From: Pseudomonadota bacterium
GTDB lineage: Bacteria; Myxococcota; Myxococcia; Myxococcales; Anaeromyxobacteraceae
DNA length: 9,957 bases
NCBI GenBank assembly: GCA_023411405.1
Contig: JAEYOU010000423.1
Location: 1 to 9,957 of the forward strand
Reading direction: 5' to 3'
Shown: in pieces, positions 1 to 6,117 of the stretch
Position numbering within the stretch: the stretch's first letter is position 1
Layout of the letters: every line of letters begins with the position of its first letter
Notes under the pieces: generated by a model
Databases searched by the model: none
What the model saw: only the letters and a program-made list of their open reading frames with translations
What the model was told of the DNA's origin: nothing
Position numbers and translations under genes: made by a program

Positions 1-215
1 CGGACGAGAAGATCGCCCGGGCGATCCGCGCGGTGTTCGACCTCACGCCGCGGGCCATCATCGAGGGCCTGGACCTGCTCCGGCCGATCTACCGCCGGAC
101 CGCCGCCTACGGCCACTTCGGCCGGACGGAGAAGGCCTTCACCTGGGAAGCGACGGACAAGAAGGACGCCCTGCGCGACGCGGCGGGCATCAAGATGAAG
201 GCGGTCGCGGGGTAG
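1..215 (+). CDS. metK: S-adenosylmethionine synthetase (methionine adenosyltransferase), C-terminal fragment
   Basis: Only the last 70 codons are present (codons begin at base 3; stop TAG at 213-215); the gene starts before the window. The enzyme makes S-adenosylmethionine from methionine and ATP in the cytoplasm. The fragment carries the typical MetK C-terminal run: FDLTPRAIIEGLDLLRPIYR, then TAAYGHFGR, then FTWE and TDK. Conserved features of the family's third domain seen here are the IIE..DL.RPIY block and the AAYGHFGR block. The tail after TDKKDALRDAA is short and ends ...KMKAVAG, as expected for a complete C-terminus. The following ~300 bp is non-coding and repeat-bearing, so metK probably ends its transcription unit here. 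The identification rests on strong motif recognition; catalytic residues of the N-terminal part cannot be checked. Confidence 0.95.
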   Translation, partial: DEKIARAIRAVFDLTPRAIIEGLDLLRPIYRRTAAYGHFGRTEKAFTWEATDKKDALRDAAGIKMKAVAG

Positions 216-228
216 TTCCTCCCGACCC

Positions 229-246
229 GAGCCCGAGCCCGAGCCC
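229..246 (+). repeat. Tandem hexamer repeat (GAGCCC)x3
   Basis: Three perfect tandem copies of GAGCCC begin 14 bp after the metK stop, preceded by a degenerate unit (GACCC). It is a simple-sequence tract, potentially prone to slippage. No function can be assigned. Confidence 0.85.
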
Positions 247-267
247 GCCGCGCGGTGGTGAGCAAGG

Positions 268-344
268 CCGCTCACCCTGAGCCTGTCGAAGGGTGAGCCT
301 GTCGAAGCACGAGCGGTGACGTACGCCGCCTCCGCGCCTCCGCC
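268..344 (+). repeat. REP-like dispersed element, copy 1 (hairpin plus extra half-site)
   Basis: A perfect 9-bp stem, GCTCACCCT (270-278) with AGGGTGAGC (290-298), encloses the 11-nt loop GAGCCTGTCGA (279-289). The loop sequence recurs 16 nt later (295-305), followed by AGCACGAGCGG (306-316), which is the right arm of the hairpin found intact at 3212-3244. A 24-bp block (321-344) is identical to 3259-3282. The element therefore looks composite: one full hairpin plus half of a second type. Short palindromes containing CCTGTCGAAG are, from general knowledge, common dispersed repeats in many high-GC genomes. No transposase is present here. It could be a REP-like element, a transcription or mRNA-processing signal, or both. 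Confidence 0.75.
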
Positions 345-359
345 CGGCCGGCTCTCTTG

Positions 360-388
360 CTGGGGGCCAGGTGAGGCTCGGCCCCCAG
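360..388. other. Strong GC-rich stem-loop
   Basis: CTGGGGGCC (360-368) pairs perfectly with GGCCCCCAG (380-388) around an 11-nt loop. There is no T-run on either side, so it is not a classical intrinsic terminator. It could still slow transcription arriving from metK, or it could be another dispersed palindrome. Confidence 0.55.
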
Positions 389-403
389 ACCCCCGCTCGC
401 TCC

Positions 404-415
404 GGAGCATGCTCC
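404..415. promoter_or_regulatory. 12-bp perfect palindrome, possible operator
   Basis: GGAGCATGCTCC is a perfect 12-bp palindrome about 100 bp upstream of the kinase 1 start. A dimeric regulator could bind such a site, but position and symmetry are the only evidence, and no matching copy was noticed near kinase 2. Confidence 0.2.
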
Positions 416-511
416 CGCAAGCCCCTGCGCTCGCATCTGCGCGCCGTGCAGTTCCTTGTGCGGGCAGGTGGGCGCCACTGCGTCGCGTGGATTCTGTCGT
501 GGCGGGCGCCC

Positions 512-517
512 TAGAAT
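512..517 (+). promoter_or_regulatory. Candidate -10 element of kinase 1
   Basis: TAGAAT matches 5 of 6 positions of the sigma-70 -10 consensus. Counting about 7 nt downstream puts the transcript start near the ATG at 525, which would give a leaderless or nearly leaderless mRNA; this fits the absence of a Shine-Dalgarno sequence. No good -35 box is seen at 16-18 bp. The related TAGACT lies upstream of kinase 2, and the two share TAGAMTGTC (M = A or C). Confidence 0.35.
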
Positions 518-3128
518 GTCCCGGATGGGTGTGCCCCGCCGCGGCGCCAGAACGCGCTCCTCCCGACCGACGGTAGGGCTCCTCATCAACAGCACTCGGG
601 ACGCCTATCAGCGCGCGCTCTGGCAGACCGTCTCCTCGGAGGCGGCTCGACTCGACGTGAACCTGCTCTGCTTCGTGGCGGGGCTGTTCGGGGGCGGTTA
701 CCGGAACCTGGCGCACGACCTCATCGACCCGGAGCAGATCGACGTCCTGCTGGCGGTCACCTCGGCGGTGGGCGGCGAGCTCTCCCACGAGGAGCTGGTC
801 GCCGAGTTCGCCCGGTTCGGACCCATCCCGCTCGTCAGCATCGGGATCGAGCTCCCGGGCGCCGTGAACCTGTTCGTGGACGGCGGCCCCGGGATCGAGC
901 GCGCCGTGGATCACCTCGTGACGGCGCACGAACGCCGTCGCATCTGCTTCATCCGCGGCCCGGCGAACCACCCCGAGGCCGAGCTCCGCTACGCGGCGTA
1001 CCGGCGGGCGCTGGAGCGGCACGGACTGCCGCTCGAGCCGGGCCGGGTCTTCCTCGGAGACTTCGACCGGAGCGCGGGCGTTCACGCGGCCCGCGCCTTC
1101 CTCGAGCGCGGCGTCCCGTTCGACGCGATCCTCGCCGCGAACGACTACATGGGGCTGTACGCGTTGCGCGAGCTGCAGCGGCGCGGGATCCGCGTCCCCG
1201 AGGACGTCGCCGTGGCCGGCTTCGACGACATCCAGGACGCGGCCTGCGTCGAGCCCATGTTCACGACCGTCCGTCAGCCGCTGGCCGAGCTGGCGCGCGA
1301 GGCCATGCGCTGGGCGGTGCGGCGCGCGGCCGGGGAGGATGGGCCGGGGGCGATCCGGCTCCCGGCCGACTTCGTGGCGCGTCGCTCCTGCGGCTGCTTC
1401 CCCGGGCTCGACGCGGTGGCGGGGGGCGCGCCGGCGTCCGGGGCGCTCGACGCCGTCGCGGACCCGGTGCGCGCCGCGCGCGCCCTCGAGGAGCGGTTCC
1501 CGGACCTCGGGTGGCGCATCGGCGTCCCGTCCTGGGCCGCGGAGCTGGCTCATTCCCTGGGGGTGAGTCCCGGGGACGGCCCGCATCCGTTCCTCACCGC
1601 GCTCGATCGGCTGCTCGTCCGTACGGAGATGACGGCGCTCCCCGCGGAGACGTGGTTCGAGGTGACGGCAGCGTGCCTGGGCGTGCGGCCACCCGAGGTG
1701 GGCACCGGCCGGCCGACCGTGGATGCCTTGCGCGACGGCGTCGAGCGCCTGGTGGCGAGCCGCCTGCAGCAGGCGCACGTGCGAGAGCGGACGCGCGCCG
1801 CCGAGCAGGCGGAGATCCTGCAGATCATCGCGGACCGCGGCCACGTGGATCAGCGCGACATCCGCGAGGTGCTCGCCGACCAGCTGCCGCAGCTCGGCGT
1901 GACGCGGTTCCTCCTCTGCCGGTACAGGGACACGAGCCGGCGCGAGGCTGCGCTCGCCCTGGAGCTGGGTCCGGATGGGAAGGCGGCGTGGGGCCCTTCG
2001 GGCGAATTCCGGCCCGCGCGGGCGTTCGTGCCCGCGCCCGCGCCCGAGCGCCGCGCGTCCTGGGTCATCGCCCCCCTCATCCACCCCGACGACCGCGCCG
2101 AGCACTGGGGCTTCCTCGTGAGCGAGCAGGCGGGCCTCCTGCCCCTGGTGCACGAGAGCCTGGCCGTCCACGTCACCACCGCCCTCACGATGAGCGAGCT
2201 CCGCGAGCGCGAGCGCGCGCACGCCGGCGTCCTGGAGGCGACGGTGGAGGCGCGCACCCGCGAGCTGCGCACGGCACAGGGCCAGCTCCTCGAGCTCGCG
2301 CGCCACGCGGGCATGGCCGAGGTCGCGGTGGGCGTGCTCCACAACGTCGGGAACCTGCTCAACAGCGTGAGCGTGTGTGCCGAGCAGATCGCGGCCACCA
2401 GCCAGGGGCCGGCGCTCGACGGGCTGGAGCGCGCGAACGCGCTCTTCGCCGAGCACGCGGGGGATCTCGCCTCGTTCTTCGCCGCCGATCCGCGCGGGCC
2501 GCGCCTCCCCGCGTACTACGCCGCGCTCGGCGCCGCCATGCGCGCGGACCGCGACCGGATCGCCCACGAGCTGGCGGATCTTCTCGAGAGCATCTCGCTC
2601 GTGCGCGACACGGTCCGCGGCCTCCAGGACCTGGCCCGCGGTGAACGGGAGTGCCAGGCGTCCGAGCCGATCAACCCGGCGGAGCTCATCGAGAGCGCGC
2701 TGCGCATCCAGGACGCCAACCTGGCCACGGGGGGCGTCCGGGTCGAACGGGCGCTCGTCCCGGGCCTCCGCCTCCGGGTGCACCGGGCGAAGGTGGTTCA
2801 CGTGCTGGTCAACGTCATCAAGAACGCGCTCGAGGCGATGCGCAGCACGCCCCCGGAGCGGCGCCGGCTCCGGGTCGAGCTCGCGCCGCTCGGCGCGGGC
2901 GCCTGCGTGCGCATCACGGATGCGGGGGAAGGGATCCGCCCGGAGGATCGCGACCGCATCTTCGACTACGGGGTCACCACGAAGCCCGACGGGTACGGGT
3001 TCGGGCTGCACACCTGCACGAAGGTGATGGCCGAGCTGGGCGGGACCATCACCGCCGAGAGCGCGGGGCCGGGGATGGGAGCGACGTTCACGCTCGTGTT
3101 CCCGGCGGCGCCCGAGGCCCCTGCTTGA
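516..3128 (+). CDS. Soluble sensor histidine kinase with LacI/periplasmic-binding-like sensor domain (kinase 1)
   Basis: 870 residues from ATG 516. Domains in order: a LacI-type ligand-binding domain (about 18-294), recognisable from VGLLINS near the start, the ILAANDYMGLYAL / VPEDVAVAGFDD / TTVRQPLAE blocks, and the closing RRSCGC (289-294); a helical linker (about 295-425); a GAF-like segment (about 425-555); a coiled coil with EARTREL; an HisKA-like box GVLHNVGNLLNSV with likely phosphoacceptor His609; and HATPase_c with N-box Asn766/Asn770, DAGEGI (Asp802), TTKPDGYGFGLH (G2 at 826-832) and GPGMG (851-855). There is no helix-turn-helix ahead of the sensor, no signal peptide, membrane helix or receiver domain, so it is inferred to be a cytoplasmic kinase acting on a distant partner. 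Start is uncertain: ATG 516, ATG 525 and GTG 531 are all possible, none has a clear Shine-Dalgarno, and 525 fits a leaderless message. The reading frame opens at 456, but residues upstream of 516 do not resemble the paralogue. The ligand is unknown. Confidence 0.85.
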   Translation: MSRMGVPRRGARTRSSRPTVGLLINSTRDAYQRALWQTVSSEAARLDVNLLCFVAGLFGGGYRNLAHDLIDPEQIDVLLAVTSAVGGELSHEELVAEFARFGPIPLVSIGIELPGAVNLFVDGGPGIERAVDHLVTAHERRRICFIRGPANHPEAELRYAAYRRALERHGLPLEPGRVFLGDFDRSAGVHAARAFLERGVPFDAILAANDYMGLYALRELQRRGIRVPEDVAVAGFDDIQDAACVEPMFTTVRQPLAELAREAMRWAVRRAAGEDGPGAIRLPADFVARRSCGCFPGLDAVAGGAPASGALDAVADPVRAARALEERFPDLGWRIGVPSWAAELAHSLGVSPGDGPHPFLTALDRLLVRTEMTALPAETWFEVTAACLGVRPPEVGTGRPTVDALRDGVERLVASRLQQAHVRERTRAAEQAEILQIIADRGHVDQRDIREVLADQLPQLGVTRFLLCRYRDTSRREAALALELGPDGKAAWGPSGEFRPARAFVPAPAPERRASWVIAPLIHPDDRAEHWGFLVSEQAGLLPLVHESLAVHVTTALTMSELRERERAHAGVLEATVEARTRELRTAQGQLLELARHAGMAEVAVGVLHNVGNLLNSVSVCAEQIAATSQGPALDGLERANALFAEHAGDLASFFAADPRGPRLPAYYAALGAAMRADRDRIAHELADLLESISLVRDTVRGLQDLARGERECQASEPINPAELIESALRIQDANLATGGVRVERALVPGLRLRVHRAKVVHVLVNVIKNALEAMRSTPPERRRLRVELAPLGAGACVRITDAGEGIRPEDRDRIFDYGVTTKPDGYGFGLHTCTKVMAELGGTITAESAGPGMGATFTLVFPAAPEAPA

Positions 3129-3211
3129 GCCCTCGCCTCACCGCAGCCCCGTGATCGTGGACACCTTCGGGACGGACCGGGTGAGCGGACTCGTTTCCGG
3201 ACCGTGAAGGT

Positions 3212-3282
3212 CCGCTCGTGCTGAGCCTGTCGAAGCACGAGCGGTTCCGGTCGCGGCCGTACGCCGCCTCCGCGCCTCCGCC
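3212..3282 (+). repeat. REP-like dispersed element, copy 2 (intact 11-bp hairpin)
   Basis: CCGCTCGTGCT (3212-3222) pairs perfectly over 11 bp with AGCACGAGCGG (3234-3244) around the loop GAGCCTGTCGA (3223-3233), the same loop as in copy 1. The 22 bp at 3223-3244 equal 295-316 exactly, and 3259-3282 equal 321-344 exactly. The spacer between these blocks is 14 bp here and 4 bp in copy 1. The copies are in direct orientation, one on each side of kinase 1. A later CCCCCGCTCGCT word also recurs (390-401 and 3287-3298). Confidence 0.8.
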
Positions 3283-3355
3283 GCGGCCCCCGCTCGCTAC
3301 CGCGTGCGCGCGGCGGGGGTGGCGGTACGCGCGCGAAGCCATGAGGTCCGGTTGG

Positions 3356-3432
3356 GCGGGCGCGCCAAACTTGCCGGCCACCTCCGCTCGCTGCGCTCGC
3401 GGGTGGCCGGCTCCGGACAGAGGCGCGCCCGC
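3356..3432. repeat. 77-bp nested inverted repeat
   Basis: The outer arms GCGGGCGCGCC (3356-3366) and GGCGCGCCCGC (3422-3432) are perfect 11-bp complements. Inside them, GCCGGCCACC (3373-3382) and GGTGGCCGGC (3402-3411) are perfect 10-bp complements around a 19-nt loop rich in GCTCGC. The two stems are separated by 6 nt on the left and 10 nt on the right. It would fold as a long two-stage hairpin in either strand. It may be a miniature mobile element, a structured RNA, or a bidirectional transcription barrier; nothing in the sequence decides between these. Confidence 0.65.
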
Positions 3433-3480
3433 TGCGTCGAGCCCACTCCGCGCGCGGATGCCGTTCTGCGGGGCTGCGCG

Positions 3481-3503
3481 CCCGCGGTGTACCGCTCCGC
3501 GGG
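3481..3503. other. 7-bp hairpin
   Basis: CCCGCGG (3481-3487) pairs with CCGCGGG (3497-3503) around a 9-nt loop. Such short GC palindromes arise easily in this composition, so the site is recorded as structure only. Confidence 0.3.
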
Positions 3504-3540
3504 GGCCGGGCTGCGGCGCTCCGGCGGCTGTGGCGCGTGC

Positions 3541-3568
3541 GTGTTGCGTGTTGCGTGCGGCGTGCTGC
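3541..3568 (+). repeat. Degenerate heptamer tandem repeat
   Basis: Four consecutive heptamers read GTGTTGC, GTGTTGC, GTGCGGC, GTGCTGC: two identical units followed by two with one or two changes. It lies in non-coding DNA about 70 bp beyond the stop of the exported-protein gene. Confidence 0.6.
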
Positions 3569-3639
3569 TTCGGCGGGATGGTGCCGCTGGGTGCCCGCTC
3601 GCGCTGAGCAGCTGTGAGGACCCCTCGGGGCGCCCGCGG

Positions 3640-4347
3640 TCACCACAGCCTGTGCAGACCGAGCGTCACGTCGCCCGGCTCGGTCCCTTCCACGAGCACG
3701 ACCTGCGCGACCCCGTCCTCGCCGACGTCGATGCGGAGCGTCTGGCTTCGGTGGATCGGGAGGCCCTTGGTCCCGTGCTCCCGGACCTTCGCGATCTCCT
3801 CCTCGGTGAGGTCGCCCGGGTCGTGGAGCTGCCTGCGCTCGTGCGTGGAGCGGATCGGGACCGAGAGCGGGCACCGGGGCGCCTCGCTGGCTGCGCCGAG
3901 GATGCAGATCGTCTCGGTCTCCGTCTCCTCGAACGAGACCTCGTTCACGCCGAGGTCCTCGTCGTGCGAAGCGGCGCGGACGCGGAACCAGAGCAGGTTG
4001 TGGGCGCCCACCGACTCGCGGTGCGCGGAGACGCCCCCGAACTGGCCATGCCGACCGAAAGCGCCCGGGCTCCAGAGCTCCGCCAGCCGGCCCGCAGCCG
4101 ACCATGCGTCGCCGCGGGCCTGGAGCAGGAACAGGTACTCCATCCCGCCCACCCGGAGCTCGAGCACCCGCAACCCGGGCTCCGGGACCTCGGCTCCGGC
4201 ACGCTTCTGTTCGCAGAGTTCGCGCGCGGCGGTGAGCTGTCGCGCGAGCGCCGCCTTCGACGCTCGCGCTCCCGGGGCCGCCTGCACACGTGTCGAGGAC
4301 GACGCACCGGCGACGACGATCGCCAGGATCACGAGCGTTCCGGCCAT
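3640..4347 (-). CDS. Putative exported protein of unknown function
   Basis: 235 residues from ATG 4347, or 240 from GTG 4362. I recognise no family. The N-terminus AGTLVILAIVVAGASSS followed by VQA-AP looks like a Sec signal peptide with a signal peptidase I site after VQA; there is no lipobox Cys. The mature part starts with a charged helical stretch (SKAALARQLTAARELCEQKRAG), then a segment with GGMEYLFLLQARGDAWSAAG and NLLWFRVRAAS, an acidic FEETETET patch, and an acidic C-terminal part with DLTEEEIAKVREHG. It looks soluble, without further membrane segments. The start is contested: GGGGAGG (complement of 4354-4360) sits 6 nt before ATG 4347, an excellent ribosome site, but that start leaves the signal peptide without positive charge. 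GTG 4362 would add GRPR and give a normal n-region, but lacks a good ribosome site. It lies 43 nt after the fhs stop on the same strand, so the two are probably co-transcribed. A lineage-specific periplasmic protein is the most that can be said. Confidence 0.7.
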   Translation of the reverse strand: MAGTLVILAIVVAGASSSTRVQAAPGARASKAALARQLTAARELCEQKRAGAEVPEPGLRVLELRVGGMEYLFLLQARGDAWSAAGRLAELWSPGAFGRHGQFGGVSAHRESVGAHNLLWFRVRAASHDEDLGVNEVSFEETETETICILGAASEAPRCPLSVPIRSTHERRQLHDPGDLTEEEIAKVREHGTKGLPIHRSQTLRIDVGEDGVAQVVLVEGTEPGDVTLGLHRLW

Positions 4348-4353
4348 TCGAGG

Positions 4354-4360
4354 CCTCCCC
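4354..4360 (-). promoter_or_regulatory. Shine-Dalgarno site deciding the exported-protein start
   Basis: On the minus strand this reads GGGGAGG, 6 nt before ATG 4347. The alternative GTG at 4362 would overlap it, so the site favours the shorter protein. Confidence 0.6.
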
Positions 4361-4390
4361 ACGCGACCAAGAGCAGGGCGCGTGCCAGGC

Positions 4391-6055
4391 TCACCGCAAC
4401 CCCGTGATGTTCCCCTCCGCGTCCACGTCGATGTCCTCGGCCGAGGGCCGCGTGGGGAGCCCGGGCATGAGGCGGATGGCGCCGTTGAGCACGGTCACGA
4501 AGCCGGCGCCGGCGGCGAGGCGGACCTCGCGGACGGGGAGGCGGAAGCCGGTGGGGTTCGGGCCGAGCGCGGGGTCGTGCGAGATGGAGAGGTGCGTCTT
4601 GGCCATGCACACGGGCAGCCGGCCGAAGCCGAGCCGCTCGAGCTCGGCCACGTCGTCGGCGGCGCTGCGCGCCCAGTCCACGCCAGCGGCGCCGTAGACG
4701 CGGGTGGCGATCGTCTCCACCTTCTCCTGGAGCGACGCCTCGTCGCGGTAGAGGAACCCGAACCCGGGCGCGCCCTCGGCGGCGGCGGTGGCGACGGCGC
4801 GGGCGAGGTCGGTCGCGCCGGCGCCGCCGTCGGAGAAGTGGCTCGAGATCGCGAACGCCCGCGCGCCCCCGGCGACCGCGGCGTCGCGGACGGCGGCGCG
4901 CTCGGCCTCGGTGTCCGTGGGGAACGCGTTGAGCGCGACCACCGCGGGCACCCCGAACGTGCGGAGGATCCCGAGGTGCCGGACGAGGTTGGCGCAGCCG
5001 CGCCGCACGGCCTCGGCGTCGGTGGTCTTCGCGTCGCCGCCGCCGTGGCAGCGGAGGGCGCGCACGGTGGCGACGAGCACCGCGGCCGAGGGGCGGAGCC
5101 CGCCGACGCGGCACTTGATGTCGAAGAACTTCTCGCCGCCGAGGTCGGTCGCGAAGCCGGCCTCGGTGACGACGAGGTCCGCGAGCCGCAGCGCGAGCCG
5201 GTCGGCGAGGATCGAGCTGTTCCCGTGGGCGACGTTGCCGAAGGGGCCCGCGTGGACGAAGACCGGCGAGCCCTCCAGCGTCTGCATCAGGTTGGGCTTG
5301 ACCGCGTCCACGAGGAGCGCGGCCATCGCCCCGGCGGCCTTCAGGTCGCCGAGCGTCACCGGCGCGCCGCCGCTCCCGCGCGCGACCACGATCCGGGCGA
5401 GCCGCGCGCGCAGGTCGGCGAGGTCGGAGGAGAGCGCCAGCACCGCCATCACCTCGGAGGCGGCGGTGATGATGAACTCGCCGTCGCGCTCCGGCCCGTC
5501 TTCCTTGCCGCCCCGCCCGATCCGCACCTGCCGGAGCACGCGGTCGTTCATGTCCAGCGTCCGGGGCCAGCGGATCGTCTCCGGCCCGATCGCGAGCGCG
5601 TTCCCGCGCGCGAGGTGGTTGTCCAGCATCGCCGCGCCGAGGTTGTGCGCCGCCGCCACGGCGTGGAGGTCGCCGGTGAGGTGCAGGTTGAGGACCTCGT
5701 TGGGCGCGACCTGGGCGCGCCCGCCGCCCCCGCCGCCGCCCTTCATCCCGAACACGGGCCCGAGCGAGGGTTGACGGAGCGTGAGCGCGGCCCGCTGCCC
5801 GAGCCGGCGGAGGCCGTCCACGAGGCCCACCGCGGTGGTCGTCTTCCCCTCGCCGGCGGGGGTCGGCGTGATCGCGGTGACGAGGACGAGCTTGCCCTCC
5901 GGCGCGGAGGCGAGCCGGCCCCACGCGTCGCGGCCGATCTTCGCGGCGAAGCGGCCGTACGGCTCGAGCTCGCCGGGGTGGAGCCCGAGCTCCTCGCCGA
6001 GCTGCTGGATCGGGCGGAGACCATTCCTGTCCACGCCGTTGGTCGGTGGGCCCAC
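4391..6055 (-). CDS. fhs: Formate-tetrahydrofolate ligase (10-formyl-THF synthetase)
   Basis: Catalyses ATP-dependent formylation of tetrahydrofolate with formate, feeding one-carbon units into purine and other C1 metabolism in the cytoplasm. 554 residues from GTG 6055, close to the family's usual ~555. Motifs: the phosphate-binding loop TPTPAGEGKTTT (63-74, Lys71); the first signature as GMKGGGGGGGRAQVAP (103-118), a Gly/Arg variant of the usual GxKGGAAGGGYAQV; the second signature VATVRALRCHGG (328-339); AKTHLSISHDP (485-495); and PGLPTRPSAEDID near the end. The start is set by AGGAGG (complement of 6061-6066) 5 nt upstream; the open frame extends to 6217, but that part is unlike the family. 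A promoter-like pair lies just upstream. Kinase 2 is 190 bp upstream on the same strand and the exported-protein gene follows after 43 nt. In anaerobic or facultative bacteria Fhs also assimilates or disposes of formate; which role applies here cannot be told. Confidence 0.97.
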   Translation of the reverse strand: MGPPTNGVDRNGLRPIQQLGEELGLHPGELEPYGRFAAKIGRDAWGRLASAPEGKLVLVTAITPTPAGEGKTTTAVGLVDGLRRLGQRAALTLRQPSLGPVFGMKGGGGGGGRAQVAPNEVLNLHLTGDLHAVAAAHNLGAAMLDNHLARGNALAIGPETIRWPRTLDMNDRVLRQVRIGRGGKEDGPERDGEFIITAASEVMAVLALSSDLADLRARLARIVVARGSGGAPVTLGDLKAAGAMAALLVDAVKPNLMQTLEGSPVFVHAGPFGNVAHGNSSILADRLALRLADLVVTEAGFATDLGGEKFFDIKCRVGGLRPSAAVLVATVRALRCHGGGDAKTTDAEAVRRGCANLVRHLGILRTFGVPAVVALNAFPTDTEAERAAVRDAAVAGGARAFAISSHFSDGGAGATDLARAVATAAAEGAPGFGFLYRDEASLQEKVETIATRVYGAAGVDWARSAADDVAELERLGFGRLPVCMAKTHLSISHDPALGPNPTGFRLPVREVRLAAGAGFVTVLNGAIRLMPGLPTRPSAEDIDVDAEGNITGLR

Positions 6056-6060
6056 GGTGA

Positions 6061-6066
6061 CCTCCT
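6061..6066 (-). promoter_or_regulatory. Shine-Dalgarno site of fhs
   Basis: Reads AGGAGG on the minus strand, 5 nt before GTG 6055. It is the clearest ribosome site in the window and fixes the fhs start, excluding the 54-codon upstream extension. Confidence 0.8.
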
Positions 6067-6088
6067 GCGCCGAGCGCTGTGGGCGTCG

Positions 6089-6117
6089 ATTATGCGCCAG
6101 CGCGTGGGGTTCGTACA
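6089..6117 (-). promoter_or_regulatory. Candidate sigma-70 promoter of fhs
   Basis: On the minus strand, TGTACG (6117-6112) and CATAAT (6094-6089) are separated by 17 bp. The -10 matches 5 of 6 consensus positions and the -35 matches 3 of 6. The predicted transcript start near 6082 leaves a leader of about 27 nt that includes the Shine-Dalgarno site. This suggests fhs can be transcribed independently of kinase 2. Confidence 0.45.

Larger units (their letters stand above)
216..515. other. Intergenic region between metK and kinase 1, rich in repeats and hairpins
   Basis: About 300 bp with no convincing gene. Short ORFs here give low-complexity Arg/Pro/Gly-rich products and the LRQAQ-type peptide that results when the REP-like element below is translated. 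It holds a GAGCCC triplet repeat (229-246), a REP-like element (268-344), a strong 9-bp hairpin (360-388), a 12-bp palindrome (404-415) and a -10-like hexamer just before kinase 1. No T-rich terminator follows metK. Confidence 0.75.
3129..3639. other. 511-bp non-coding region between convergent genes, packed with inverted repeats
   Basis: No credible gene was found: the frames open here are Arg/Ala/Cys-rich, cross the repeats and match no family I know. Contents in order: a 19-nt stretch resembling the fhs 3' end (3137-3155), the second REP-like element (3212-3282), a 77-bp nested inverted repeat (3356-3432), a 7-bp hairpin CCCGCGG/CCGCGGG (3481-3503) and a heptamer tandem repeat (3541-3568). 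Kinase 1 and the exported-protein gene converge on this region, so hairpins may help separate their transcripts, though none has a T-tract. A structured RNA here cannot be excluded. Confidence 0.7.

Noticed and set aside
360..388. Hairpin as an intrinsic terminator of metK
   Set aside because: There is no T-rich tract after the stem, and it lies about 145 bp beyond the stop codon with another hairpin in between.
456..515. N-terminal extension of kinase 1 from GTG 456
   Set aside because: The extra 20 residues (MCGQVGATASRGFCRGGRPR) do not resemble the paralogue, which begins almost directly with its sensor core, and no ribosome site supports the upstream start.
3541..3568. Heptamer repeat as a CRISPR-like array
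   Set aside because: The units are 7 bp and directly tandem, with no spacers and no cas genes.
2966..4105. A 379-codon minus-strand open frame across the convergent spacer
   Set aside because: It runs through the end of kinase 1, the REP-like hairpin (giving the familiar LVLRQAQHER-type artefact peptide) and antisense parts of other genes.
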